This document shows, piece after piece, positions 1 to 7,700 of a stretch of 42,032 nucleotides of DNA. The stretch's first letter is position 1; the number at the start of each line of letters is the position of its first letter. The notes beneath the pieces were generated by a model. That model was given only the letters and a program-made list of their open reading frames with translations, made no database searches and was not told the DNA's origin. Both the position numbers and the translations under genes were made by a program. The DNA comes from Mesorhizobium sp. LNHC252B00. GTDB lineage: Bacteria > Pseudomonadota > Alphaproteobacteria > Rhizobiales > Rhizobiaceae. Location of the stretch: positions 72,022 through 114,053 of the forward strand of contig NZ_AYWO01000001.1 in assembly GCF_000502955.1 (NCBI RefSeq), given 5' to 3'.

Positions 1-485
1 GGCATTCCCTGACCGACGGTTTCGACGGCATCGAGGTCGATCCGGTCGAACTGGTTTCCGAGGCGTCACAGCTGGCGATCGCGCGCGCTACGGCAAGCGG
101 CAGAGCCAGTCTGCAAGCCGGGCGCAGCATCATCCTCTATACCGCGCTTGGTCCCGCCGCCGAAAGGGGCGCAGAAATCGACCGGCAGGAAGGCGCGCGC
201 CACAAGCTTGGTCGCAGTCTTGGAGAAATTCTTCGCAGCCTTACCATCGAACAGAGCCTGCGGCGCGTGGTCATTGCCGGCGGCGACACGTCGAGCCATG
301 CACTTGGCGAGATGGGTGTCGATGCCCTGACAATCCGAATGCCGCTGCCCGCTTCACCGGGTTCGCCGCTCTGCGTTGCCCATTCGCGCGTCAAGGCGAT
401 CGACGGACTGGAGGTTGCGCTCAAGGGTGGCCAGGTCGGAACCGATCGCTATTTCTCAGCCATCCGCGATGGCCTCGGCGATTGA
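1..485 (+). CDS. Four-carbon acid sugar kinase family (DUF1537/OtnK-like), C-terminal part only
   Basis: The frame is open from base 3 to a TGA at 483-485, and the 5' part lies outside the window. About 160 residues are visible. They hold the C-terminal nucleotide-binding domain: a VVIAGGDTSS segment followed by ALGEMGVDAL, and near the end the family's GGQVGTDRYFSAIRDG segment. Known members (OtnK, LtnK, DtnK types) phosphorylate four-carbon acid sugars such as erythronate or threonate in the cytoplasm. It reads in the same direction as dhaK, which follows after about 120 bases. A kinase for C4 acids beside an erythritol locus fits C4 metabolism. The exact substrate cannot be told from this fragment. 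Confidence 0.85.
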   Translation, partial: HSLTDGFDGIEVDPVELVSEASQLAIARATASGRASLQAGRSIILYTALGPAAERGAEIDRQEGARHKLGRSLGEILRSLTIEQSLRRVVIAGGDTSSHALGEMGVDALTIRMPLPASPGSPLCVAHSRVKAIDGLEVALKGGQVGTDRYFSAIRDGLGD

Positions 486-560
486 GCCAATACTGCGTCC
501 AGGTGCTGGCCGGCGGGAACACCTCTAGGCGTGAAATACTCCTTGCCGGGTAGAAATCCC

Positions 561-579
561 GATAACACCCGGTATTATC
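561..579. promoter_or_regulatory. 19-bp imperfect palindrome upstream of dhaK
   Basis: GATAACACC-C-GGTATTATC has 9-bp arms with one mismatch around a central C. It lies about 30 bp before the dhaK start, in the only gap (486-609) of the plus-strand unit. Its size and symmetry resemble a LacI- or GntR-type operator. No regulator gene for it is visible in the window, so the function is inferred. Confidence 0.4.
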
Positions 580-609
580 TGCGAAAATGCCGAAATCGGG
601 AGGATGCCG

Positions 610-1617
610 GTGCAGACCAAGAAGATCATCAATGACGGCAATCGCGCCGTCGACGAGATGCTGGAAGGCATTCTCGCCGCACATCCTCGCCATCTCAAAA
701 GCGTGGATGGCAGTCCACGCTCGATCATCGCCCGCGACGGACCGCGCCAAGGCAAGGTGGGTCTCGTGATTGGCGGCGGCTCGGGCCATGAGCCGAGCTT
801 CCTCGGCTTCGTCGGCAAAGGATTGGCCGACGCGGCGGCCATCGGCAATGTCTTTGCCTCGCCGCCGCCGGACCCGATCCTCGAATGTGCCAAGGCAGTC
901 AGCAGCGGCGCCGGCGTGCTGTTCATGTACGGCAACTATGCCGGCGACGTGATGAATTTCGACATGGCCGCCGAGATGGCGGCCATGGACGACATCGAGG
1001 TGCGTACCGTGCTGAGCACCGACGACGTTGCTTCGGCACCGCGTGACCAGCGGCACAAGAGGCGCGGCGTCGCCGGGAATTTCTTCATCTTCAAGGCGGC
1101 CGGCGCCGCCTGCGACCGGATGCTGTCCTTCGACGAATGCGAGCGCATCGCCGGCAAGGCCAACGACCACACTTTCACCATGGGCGTGGCGCTGTCGCCC
1201 TGTTCGCTGCCGCAGACCCGCCGGCCGAATTTCGAGATCGAGCCGGACGAGATGGAGATCGGCATGGGCATTCACGGCGAACCCGGCATCGCGCGCGAAA
1301 AATTGAAAACAGCCGACGAGATCACCGACGAGATGCTGGACAGGATCCTCGGCGAGATGGCGCCGGCGCGCGGCGACAAGGTCGCGGTGCTCGTCAACTC
1401 GCTCGGCTCGACGCCGCTGATGGAACTCTACATCATGAACCGGCGCGTGAAGCAGAGGCTCGACGAGATCGGTGTGTCCATCCACGCAAGCTGGGTCGGC
1501 AACTACTGCACCTCGCTCGAAATGGCGGGGGCCTCGATCACTCTGCATCGGCTTGACGGCGAGTTGCAGACGATGCTGGACCACCCGTGTGACTGCGCCA
1601 TGTTTCGCGCCGGCTAA
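610..1617 (+). CDS. dhaK: DhaK-type kinase, substrate-binding subunit (dihydroxyacetone or erythrulose kinase)
   Basis: The protein is 335 aa, normal for DhaK. Visible features are the GGGSGHEP loop (about residues 55-62), the conserved Asp of AGD (about 113) and the GMGIHGEPG segment whose His (about 222) forms the covalent hemiaminal with the ketose in this family. Where typical DHA kinases read KNYTGD, this one reads YGNYAGD, so the active-site Lys is missing. That suggests a relative acting on another short ketose such as erythrulose. The start is taken as GTG at 610 because GGGAGG (598-603) sits 6 nt before it; the ATG at 604 would leave no spacer. dhaL follows after 25 nt. No DhaM/PTS gene is present, so ATP is the likely phosphate donor. 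Confidence 0.88.
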   Translation: MQTKKIINDGNRAVDEMLEGILAAHPRHLKSVDGSPRSIIARDGPRQGKVGLVIGGGSGHEPSFLGFVGKGLADAAAIGNVFASPPPDPILECAKAVSSGAGVLFMYGNYAGDVMNFDMAAEMAAMDDIEVRTVLSTDDVASAPRDQRHKRRGVAGNFFIFKAAGAACDRMLSFDECERIAGKANDHTFTMGVALSPCSLPQTRRPNFEIEPDEMEIGMGIHGEPGIAREKLKTADEITDEMLDRILGEMAPARGDKVAVLVNSLGSTPLMELYIMNRRVKQRLDEIGVSIHASWVGNYCTSLEMAGASITLHRLDGELQTMLDHPCDCAMFRAG

Positions 1618-1642
1618 CCTTCTCTGCGGCAAGGACAAAGAC

Positions 1643-2281
1643 ATGACAATCGACACTGCCCGCCTTGTTGCGATGTTCGCGGCGATCGCAAACGCCATGT
1701 CAGCCGACAGGGACAGGCTGTGCGCGCTTGACGGGGTTATCGGCGACGCCGACCACGGCATCGCGATGGAGCTTGGGTTTTCCGCGGCACGCGATGCGGT
1801 AGCCGCGCTCGACACGGCGGCCGCTGACCCGACTGCCTTGCTCAATACGGCGGCAAAGTCGTTCCTGAACGCGGTCGGCGCCTCCTCGGGTCCGCTCTAT
1901 GCGACTGCGTTGATGCGTGGCGCGGCAGCCGTGAAGGGCAAGACGACGCTTGACGACGCGGAAACGGTCGCGCTGTTCCAGGCCATGGCCAAGGGCATTC
2001 AGGATCGCGGCAAGGCTGAACCTGGCGAAAAGACGATGATCGACGCATGGGCGCCAGCAGCGCAAGCGGCGGGCGAAGCGCTGGCTTCCGGCAAGGGTCT
2101 GGCGGCCAGTCTCGAGGCTGCCGCGCAGGCGGCAAAGGCAGGCGCGGAAGCGACCAAGGCGATGATCGCCACCAAGGGCCGGGCCTCCCGCCTCGGCGAG
2201 CGCTCGCTTGGGCATATGGACCCAGGCGCCGCGTCCGCCGTGACTGTGATCGAGGCGATGCGGGTCGCCTTGACCAGTTAA
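1643..2281 (+). CDS. dhaL: DhaL-type kinase, ADP/ATP-binding subunit
   Basis: The protein is 212 aa, the usual DhaL length. It carries the Mg-nucleotide motif LDGVIGDADHG with three aspartates (about 30, 35, 37), then GASSGPLY (about 79-86), GEKTMID (about 128-134) and GRASRLGERS followed by GHMDPGA, all hallmarks of the DhaL fold. It supplies the nucleotide site that phosphorylates the ketose held by DhaK. The two genes are separated by 25 nt and are surely co-transcribed. The gene ends only 18 nt from the end of the convergent eryI. In a PTS-type system ADP stays bound and DhaM rephosphorylates it; the absence of DhaM here points to an ATP-dependent enzyme, which is an inference. Confidence 0.9.
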   Translation: MTIDTARLVAMFAAIANAMSADRDRLCALDGVIGDADHGIAMELGFSAARDAVAALDTAAADPTALLNTAAKSFLNAVGASSGPLYATALMRGAAAVKGKTTLDDAETVALFQAMAKGIQDRGKAEPGEKTMIDAWAPAAQAAGEALASGKGLAASLEAAAQAAKAGAEATKAMIATKGRASRLGERSLGHMDPGAASAVTVIEAMRVALTS

Positions 2282-2299
2282 CTCAGCAGGTCCCTCACG

Positions 2300-2737
2300 T
2301 CAGCGCTTGGCGTCGAGCTTGTCGACGGCCTGTACGTTTGCGGCGGAGGGGCCGTTCGGATCGAATTCCGAGGCCAGCCATGCGTCGGCGATCGATTTCG
2401 CCAGTTCCGGACCGATGACGCGGGCGCCCATGGTGATGATCTGGGCGTTGTTGGACTTGGCGGCGCGCTCGGCGGAATAGGTGTCGTGGGTCAATGCGGC
2501 ACGAATGCCCGGCACCTTGTTGGCGGATATGCTGACGCCGATGCCCGTGCCGCAAAACAGGATGGCCCGGTCGTACTTGCCGTCGAGAACTTCGTGGCCG
2601 ACCGCGGCGGCGATATCGGCGTAGAACCCAGCCTGGCTGAGATCAACGACCTGCAGTTCCGGCTTGCCGGCGAGGTGCTTGGCGATGACATCGAGCAGCG
2701 GCTTGCCGGCGCTATCGGCTCCGAGTGCGATCTTCAT
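2300..2737 (-). CDS. eryI: EryI, RpiB-type D-erythrose-4-phosphate isomerase
   Basis: The protein is 145 aa of the LacAB/RpiB family. The catalytic Cys (about 62) is in [14 protein letters not shown], and the [13 protein letters not shown] segment follows. Two residues differ from ribose-5-phosphate isomerase B: the His after Asp in the N-terminal loop is Ser (GADSAG), and the His assigned to sugar ring opening (QHN in E. coli RpiB) is Ser about 95 (KSNNA). A four-carbon sugar phosphate needs no ring opening, so this fits the tetrose role. In Brucella this protein makes the last step of erythritol breakdown, D-erythrulose 4-phosphate to D-erythrose 4-phosphate. It is the last gene of the ery operon, 26 nt after eryH. 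Confidence 0.92.
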   Translation of the reverse strand: MKIALGADSAGKPLLDVIAKHLAGKPELQVVDLSQAGFYADIAAAVGHEVLDGKYDRAILFCGTGIGVSISANKVPGIRAALTHDTYSAERAAKSNNAQIITMGARVIGPELAKSIADAWLASEFDPNGPSAANVQAVDKLDAKR

Positions 2738-2763
2738 GGTGATGAACTCCTTTGCTTTGGTCT

Positions 2764-3534
2764 TTAGCGGTCAGCTATGGCGGCCGACGCCTTTTTCAGA
2801 ATGTCGATATAGCCTTCCGCTTGCCACGCGGAGCGGCCGATGAACAGGCCGTCGATATGCGGCTGGCCGATCAGTTCGGCCGCGTTGCCGGGATTGACGC
2901 TGCCGCCGTAAAGCACAGGCGGGGCAATCGGCAACCGGTCGGCGGCAATTTTCTTGATCAGCGCCTGCTGCCTGTCGGCATAGTCGGCGCTGGCGGGAAT
3001 GCCCTTTTCGCCGATCGCCCAGACCGGCTCGTAGGCAAAGAGGATTTCTGCTGACGGTGCATCGCCCTCAAGGCCTTGCAGCGCACCAAGAACCTGCGCG
3101 GTCAAAACCTCATCGGCGCGGCCGGATTCTCGCTCGGCCAGCGTCTCGCCGACGCAGATCAGCGGCACGAAACCGTGCCGGACCGCAGCCGCGGTTTTCA
3201 GTCCCACTGTCGCATCCGTTTCACCGAAATGCTCTCGGCGCTCGCTGTGGCCCAGTTCGATCAGGTCGAGCCCACAATCCTTCAACATCACCGGCGAAAC
3301 CTCTCCAGTCCAGGCGCCGGCGTCGGCCCAATGCATGTTCTGGGCACCGACCTTCACGCGTGTCTTGGCCAGCGCGGCCTTGACCTGGCGCGCGGCGGTA
3401 AACGGCGGGATGACGAAAGGCTGTATCGCCTGATCGAAACCGGGCACGAAAGCCGTCAGCGCATCGGCGAACTGCAACGCCTCCGACAGCGTCTTGTTCA
3501 TCTTCCAGCTCGTGCCGACCCAATATGGGGTCAT
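2764..3534 (-). CDS. eryH: EryH, triosephosphate-isomerase-like tetrulose-phosphate isomerase
   Basis: The protein is 256 aa with a TIM-barrel fold of the TpiA family. The catalytic residues are all present: Lys about 11 (SWKMNKT), His about 96 (LGHSERR) and Glu about 169 (AYEPVWAIG), plus the phosphate loop YGGSVN. In Brucella this enzyme (TpiA2/EryH) isomerises D-3-tetrulose 4-phosphate to D-erythrulose 4-phosphate; in rhizobia the gene is called tpiB. The start is the ATG at 3534, because GAAGGAG lies 6 nt before it; a TTG five codons upstream overlaps that ribosome-binding site. It lies between eryC (62-nt gap) and eryI. Its neighbours, rather than its own sequence, separate it from housekeeping TpiA. 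Confidence 0.92.
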   Translation of the reverse strand: MTPYWVGTSWKMNKTLSEALQFADALTAFVPGFDQAIQPFVIPPFTAARQVKAALAKTRVKVGAQNMHWADAGAWTGEVSPVMLKDCGLDLIELGHSERREHFGETDATVGLKTAAAVRHGFVPLICVGETLAERESGRADEVLTAQVLGALQGLEGDAPSAEILFAYEPVWAIGEKGIPASADYADRQQALIKKIAADRLPIAPPVLYGGSVNPGNAAELIGQPHIDGLFIGRSAWQAEGYIDILKKASAAIADR

Positions 3535-3596
3535 TCTTTTCTCCTTCAACGCGTGTTTTCCTAGCCACCAGTGCCGGCGTCGAGCCGGTATTTCAC

Positions 3597-4535
3597 TCAG
3601 ACTCGAGGCTTGAGGCTGTCGCGGCCACTGTCGATGTAAGGCGCCCAGAAATCCACCGACTCGCGGATCATCTCGATAACCTGACGGTCGACCGGTTCCC
3701 TCTCCCTGAAGGAAAGTTCAAGGCAAATTTCATTGTCGGTGCCACCGCCCTGCCGAACGGCATCCAGCAGCTTTTGCGGCACTATGCGGCCATCCTTGTT
3801 GTAGGCGGCCGTGAACGGCCAGTGGCCGCCCTTGTTCATGGAAGACTGCTTGATGTGGATGATCGGCGATTGCAATGGAAACGCTTTCGCCCAGGCATAG
3901 GGATCGGTGTCGGCAGGGTTGGGCGAGGTCACATCGCCATGGTCGATATCGACCATCATCTTCATCGGAATGGGCAGCTTCGCCGCATCGATGGCGCTCT
4001 GCAGCGTGACGCAGCTTTCGATCGTGTGGCCGAACTCGCGGCCGACCGACATCGGCTCCCAGAACAGATAGGTCAGGCCCGCCGCCTTGGCGTGTTCGGC
4101 CACCTCGCGCCAGCATTCGAGCGCGATGTCGAGCAGCACTGCCCGCCGTTGCGGATCGTTAAAGTCCTTGTAGGTGAAGATGGCGAACTGCGTGCCCATG
4201 CCCGACGCGCCGAGTTCGGCGGAAATGTCGGCAAAGGTCTTGAACCAGTCGATATAGTGGCGCCGGACATCCGCATCCGGGTGGCCGAAATGGTTGAGCC
4301 TGCCATAGGGTCCGGTCATGCCCGAGGTGATCCGCACGCCGGTCCTCGCCAATGCGCTGTTGAACAGGCGAAGGAATTTGGCAATCGTCGCCGCCGGCCA
4401 GCCCGGATTGACGAATTCGTGCGTCAGTTGCACGTCCCGGATGCCAATGCCGTAGGCGATCGCGTCGATCAGATCATCTGGATCGGCGAAGCGGTTGACC
4501 AGGGGATTGGTGTTGAGGGAAAGCGTGAAGGCCAT
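3597..4535 (-). CDS. eryC: EryC, tetrulose-4-phosphate racemase (xylose-isomerase-like TIM barrel)
   Basis: The protein is 312 aa of the sugar isomerase/epimerase superfamily. Likely metal ligands are Glu about 160 (LFWEPMS), Asp about 196 (MMVDIDHGD), His about 227 (IIHIKQSS) and Glu about 273 (CLELSF). In Brucella EryC converts L-3-tetrulose 4-phosphate to its D form; older annotations calling it a dehydrogenase are not supported by the fold. Its ATG overlaps the eryB stop by one base (TGATG), so the two are translationally coupled. The next gene is eryH. Cytoplasmic. Confidence 0.93.
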   Translation of the reverse strand: MAFTLSLNTNPLVNRFADPDDLIDAIAYGIGIRDVQLTHEFVNPGWPAATIAKFLRLFNSALARTGVRITSGMTGPYGRLNHFGHPDADVRRHYIDWFKTFADISAELGASGMGTQFAIFTYKDFNDPQRRAVLLDIALECWREVAEHAKAAGLTYLFWEPMSVGREFGHTIESCVTLQSAIDAAKLPIPMKMMVDIDHGDVTSPNPADTDPYAWAKAFPLQSPIIHIKQSSMNKGGHWPFTAAYNKDGRIVPQKLLDAVRQGGGTDNEICLELSFREREPVDRQVIEMIRESVDFWAPYIDSGRDSLKPRV

Positions 4536-6052
4536 CAGTCCGTCGTCGCCATGATGTTGGAGAACCAGTCTTCAAATGTCTTGCGCTCAGCCGCATTGAT
4601 ATGCAGGCCATGTTTGGTGCGGCGCTCCAGTATATCGACTGATGTGCCGGCCCATTCGGTCTCGACAAGGAACTTCGCCTCCCGTTCATAAAAATCGGGT
4701 CCGAAGCGGTGGCCGAGATCCGCTTCGTTATGCACGCCGGCCAGCAATTGCCTGGCGCGGGTGCCATAGGTTCGAGCGTAGTGCTTCACCAGCGACGGAC
4801 TGAGCCATGAAAACTCGGAATGCAGATCACTCAGGAACTGCTCGAAGTCAGCATTGGGAATGTCGCCCCCCGGCAAGGGAATTTTGGCCGTCCAGGCTTT
4901 CTTCATGGTCGGAAAGAACGGCTGGATCTTTTCCAGCGCATGTTCGGACAGCTTGCGGAAGGTGGTGATCTTGCCGCCGAACACCGAAAGCAGCGGCGCG
5001 TTGCCGTTGGAAGCGTCGAGTTCGAAAATATAGTCGCGCGTCACCGCGCTTGGATTATCGGCATTGTCGTCATAGAGCGGACGCACGCCGGAGAAGCTGT
5101 AGACCACGTCCTGAGGCGTCAGCTGCCGCTTGAAATAGCGATTGACCACCTTGATCAGGTAATCGACTTCGCTTGCCTCGGCTGCCACTTCCTCGGGCCT
5201 GCCTTCGTAGGGAATGTCGGTGGTGCCGATCAGCGCCAGATCGTTCTCGTAGGGGTTGACGAAGATCACCCGCTTGTCGTTGTTCTGGATCAGATAGGCC
5301 TGCCGTCCCTCCCAGAATTTGGGCACGACGATGTGGCTGCCCTTCACAAGGCGAACATTGCGGGTGGAATTCTGCCCAGCGACGCGGCTGACAATGTCGT
5401 TGACCCATGGCCCTGCCGCATTGATCAGTGCGCGCGCCCGGACTTTCGTGATCGCACCCGTGCGGCCATCCTGCATATCAATCGACCACAGGCCATTTTC
5501 GCGTCGTGCCGCAATGCATGCAGTACGAGTCAAAACCGTCGCGCCGCGCTGCCTGGCGTCCAGAGCGTTGAGCAACACCAGCCGCGCATCGTCGACCCAG
5601 CAGTCGGAATATTCGAAGCCGCGCTTGAATTCGTTCTTGATCGGCGCGCCTTCCGGCGACGTTCTCAGATCAAGTGTCCTGGTTCCCGGCAGCCGCTTGC
5701 GGCCGCCAAGGTGGTCGTAGAGAAACAGTCCGAGCCGGACCAGCCATGCCGGCCTGTCTTGCGGGCTGTGCGGAAGAACGAAGCGCATCGGCCAGATGAT
5801 GTGCGGCGCCGCCTCGAGTAGAACCTCGCGTTCGATCAGCGCTTCGCGAACCAGCCGGAATTCATAATATTCCAGATAGCGCAGACCGCCATGCACCAGC
5901 TTGCCGGAGCGCGAGCTGGTGCCTTGGGCGAGATCGTCCTTTTCGCACAGGATAACGGACAGCCCGCGCCCTGCCGCGTCACGCGCTATGCCGGCCCCAT
6001 TGACGCCGCCGCCGATCACGAAGAGATCGACGACATCTGTTGTATTGCTCAA
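4535..6052 (-). CDS. eryB: EryB, erythritol-phosphate dehydrogenase (FAD, GlpD family)
   Basis: The protein is 505 aa. Near the N-terminus the dinucleotide motif FVIGGGVNGAGIARD binds FAD, followed by ARDAAGRG and the GTSSRSGKLVHGGLRYLE segment typical of glycerol-3-phosphate dehydrogenases. In the ery pathway the enzyme oxidises erythritol 4-phosphate to 3-tetrulose 4-phosphate and passes electrons to the membrane quinone pool. The start is a TTG at 6052 with AGGAG 7 nt upstream. That TTG overlaps the eryA stop as TTGA (6049-6052), giving tight coupling. Starts further upstream would run into eryA coding sequence. A second GlpD-like gene lies at 13441-15153. Confidence 0.93.
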   Translation of the reverse strand: MSNTTDVVDLFVIGGGVNGAGIARDAAGRGLSVILCEKDDLAQGTSSRSGKLVHGGLRYLEYYEFRLVREALIEREVLLEAAPHIIWPMRFVLPHSPQDRPAWLVRLGLFLYDHLGGRKRLPGTRTLDLRTSPEGAPIKNEFKRGFEYSDCWVDDARLVLLNALDARQRGATVLTRTACIAARRENGLWSIDMQDGRTGAITKVRARALINAAGPWVNDIVSRVAGQNSTRNVRLVKGSHIVVPKFWEGRQAYLIQNNDKRVIFVNPYENDLALIGTTDIPYEGRPEEVAAEASEVDYLIKVVNRYFKRQLTPQDVVYSFSGVRPLYDDNADNPSAVTRDYIFELDASNGNAPLLSVFGGKITTFRKLSEHALEKIQPFFPTMKKAWTAKIPLPGGDIPNADFEQFLSDLHSEFSWLSPSLVKHYARTYGTRARQLLAGVHNEADLGHRFGPDFYEREAKFLVETEWAGTSVDILERRTKHGLHINAAERKTFEDWFSNIMATTD

Positions 6053-7608
6053 GATCTTGCTCCTGTGCGGTGCGCCATGCCCTTCCACACCGGCCGAAGC
6101 GCCCGATGCGCCGCAACAAAGGAAGGGAAGAGCGCATCGTAGGTTTGCGAAAGCGCCTCGTCATAGGCATCGCAGTCGCCGAGAAGCGGCGTCACCCACT
6201 CGGCGGCGCAATCTTCCATCGAGTCATAGACGCCCAGCCCGACCGCGGCCATCATCGCGGCACCTGCAGCGCCGGCTTCCTGGCGGCTGCTCGTTCGGAC
6301 TTGCGCCCGTGTCGCCGCTGCGATGATGCGACGTAGGGACGGGCTGCGCGCGGCGCCGCCCGACAGGCGAATCTCGCCCGGCACGGGACCCATCGCCTGG
6401 TAGCAATCGCGAGCCGCGAAAGCCAACCCCTCGAGGACGGCGCGCGCCAGATCGCCAAAGCCGTGCTTGACCGAAAGGCCGATGAATCCCGCGCGCGCAT
6501 CGGGGTCGACGAATGGCCCTCTTTCACCTGCCAACGATATGTAAGGCTGGTAAATCAGCGATCCCGGCTCGGATGCTTCCACCCAGACATCGAGTGCCTT
6601 TAGCAACTCATCATGAGAAGGGTTTCCACCACCCGTTGCAAGCACATCGCGCGCAAGGCCAAGCAGCCAGTCGATGTTGAGCGTCGCCGCCATGTTGGAC
6701 TGCAATTGCGCGAAGCCGCCTGGAATAGGCATGGCGATGGTGTAGCCGGAGCCATCATCGTTCAGCACGACATCGCCGGGAGCGGCTGCGAAGCGCGTGT
6801 GGATGCCAGTCGAGCCGATCACCGTGCAGCCGACATTGCCTGAGGGATCATAGAGGCCGGCTCCGAGAGCCGTCATGACCATATCCACGTAACCCAGCAC
6901 CACCGGCGTGCCTGCGAGCAGGCCGGTCTCTGCTGCCGCCGATCGCGACAGCGCATGATGGTCGGTGGTGCCTTCGAGCATGGGCGGCAACAGGCGGCGA
7001 TGCGTCGTCAGATCCAGGATGTCGAGGACCTCGTCGGAATAGCTGCGCGACCGAAAATCGCCAAAGGTGAATGTTCCTTCCGAAGGATCGGTGGCGCGTT
7101 CGCCTGTCATCTTGAAGTGGAGCCAATCCTTGCAATGCAGTGCGGTCGCCGCCCGCTCCAGCATCTCCGGATTGTTCTTTTTCATGAAGGCTAACTGGGC
7201 GCCCTGCTGGCAGGAATTCAGCCCCGTGCCGGTCAGCTCGAACCGCCTGCGATCCCGGGGATCGGCACGCATCTCGTCCACCAGATGTCCGGCGCGCGCG
7301 TCGAGCCACAGCCATGCGCGCGAGACAGGCAAGCCGTCGCCATCGATCAGCCAGGTTCCGTCGCCCTGCCCGGTGATCGCAACCGCCGCGGCTCGTTGCG
7401 CGAGGTCGGGGATCTTGGCCGCGAGATCGCGAACGGTCTGCGCCATGTCGCGCCAGGTCTGCTCAAGGTCCTGCTCGGCACCGCCGCCTTCCAGTGTGAC
7501 GAAGCTGTTGGGTACCGACGTCATGGCGAGCTGCCGCCCGGACAGATCGAAAGCGACCGATTTGATCACCGACGTTCCCGCGTCGATGCCGATCAGCAGG
7601 TCTTTCAT
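6049..7608 (-). CDS. eryA: EryA, erythritol kinase (FGGY family)
   Basis: The protein is 519 aa, the usual size for FGGY carbohydrate kinases. It begins LLIGIDAGTSVIKSVAFD, the first phosphate motif, continues with ITGQGDGTWLID and the catalytic-Asp region VLGYVDMVMTALG, and ends with the ATP-binding segment LSGGAARSPSLRR. It phosphorylates erythritol to L-erythritol 4-phosphate in the cytoplasm, the committed step. It is followed with a 4-base overlap by eryB. About 90 nt separate it from eryG upstream, and that gap holds a hairpin. The assignment rests on the family together with the complete eryB-C-H-I context. Confidence 0.93.
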   Translation of the reverse strand: MKDLLIGIDAGTSVIKSVAFDLSGRQLAMTSVPNSFVTLEGGGAEQDLEQTWRDMAQTVRDLAAKIPDLAQRAAAVAITGQGDGTWLIDGDGLPVSRAWLWLDARAGHLVDEMRADPRDRRRFELTGTGLNSCQQGAQLAFMKKNNPEMLERAATALHCKDWLHFKMTGERATDPSEGTFTFGDFRSRSYSDEVLDILDLTTHRRLLPPMLEGTTDHHALSRSAAAETGLLAGTPVVLGYVDMVMTALGAGLYDPSGNVGCTVIGSTGIHTRFAAAPGDVVLNDDGSGYTIAMPIPGGFAQLQSNMAATLNIDWLLGLARDVLATGGGNPSHDELLKALDVWVEASEPGSLIYQPYISLAGERGPFVDPDARAGFIGLSVKHGFGDLARAVLEGLAFAARDCYQAMGPVPGEIRLSGGAARSPSLRRIIAAATRAQVRTSSRQEAGAAGAAMMAAVGLGVYDSMEDCAAEWVTPLLGDCDAYDEALSQTYDALFPSFVAAHRALRPVWKGMAHRTGARS

Positions 7609-7667
7609 GCCGCAAATTCCGGTTGGTTAAGAAGGCAGTTCACGAGGGCAGTCTCGCAGAAGAGGCA

Positions 7668-7691
7668 GGGAGTGTCCTCAAGGACACCCCC
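7668..7691 (-). other. Intercistronic hairpin after eryG
   Basis: The perfect 7-bp inverted repeat GTGTCCT-CA-AGGACAC (7672-7687) is flanked by GGG on one side and CCC on the other, which extends the stem past one mismatch. It starts about 10 nt after the eryG stop and lies before eryA. No T-run follows on the minus strand, so an mRNA-stabilising or partial-attenuation role is more likely than full termination. Confidence 0.5.
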
Positions 7692-7700
7692 TGTTCAGGT

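Noticed and set aside
2764..3534. Housekeeping triosephosphate isomerase
   Set aside because: All catalytic residues of TpiA are present, but its position between eryC and eryI and the known role of TpiA2/TpiB in erythritol use make EryH the better call.
3525..5821. Long plus-strand open frames opposite eryC and eryB
   Set aside because: They are reverse-strand shadows of recognised ery genes, with no ribosome-binding sites or known domains.
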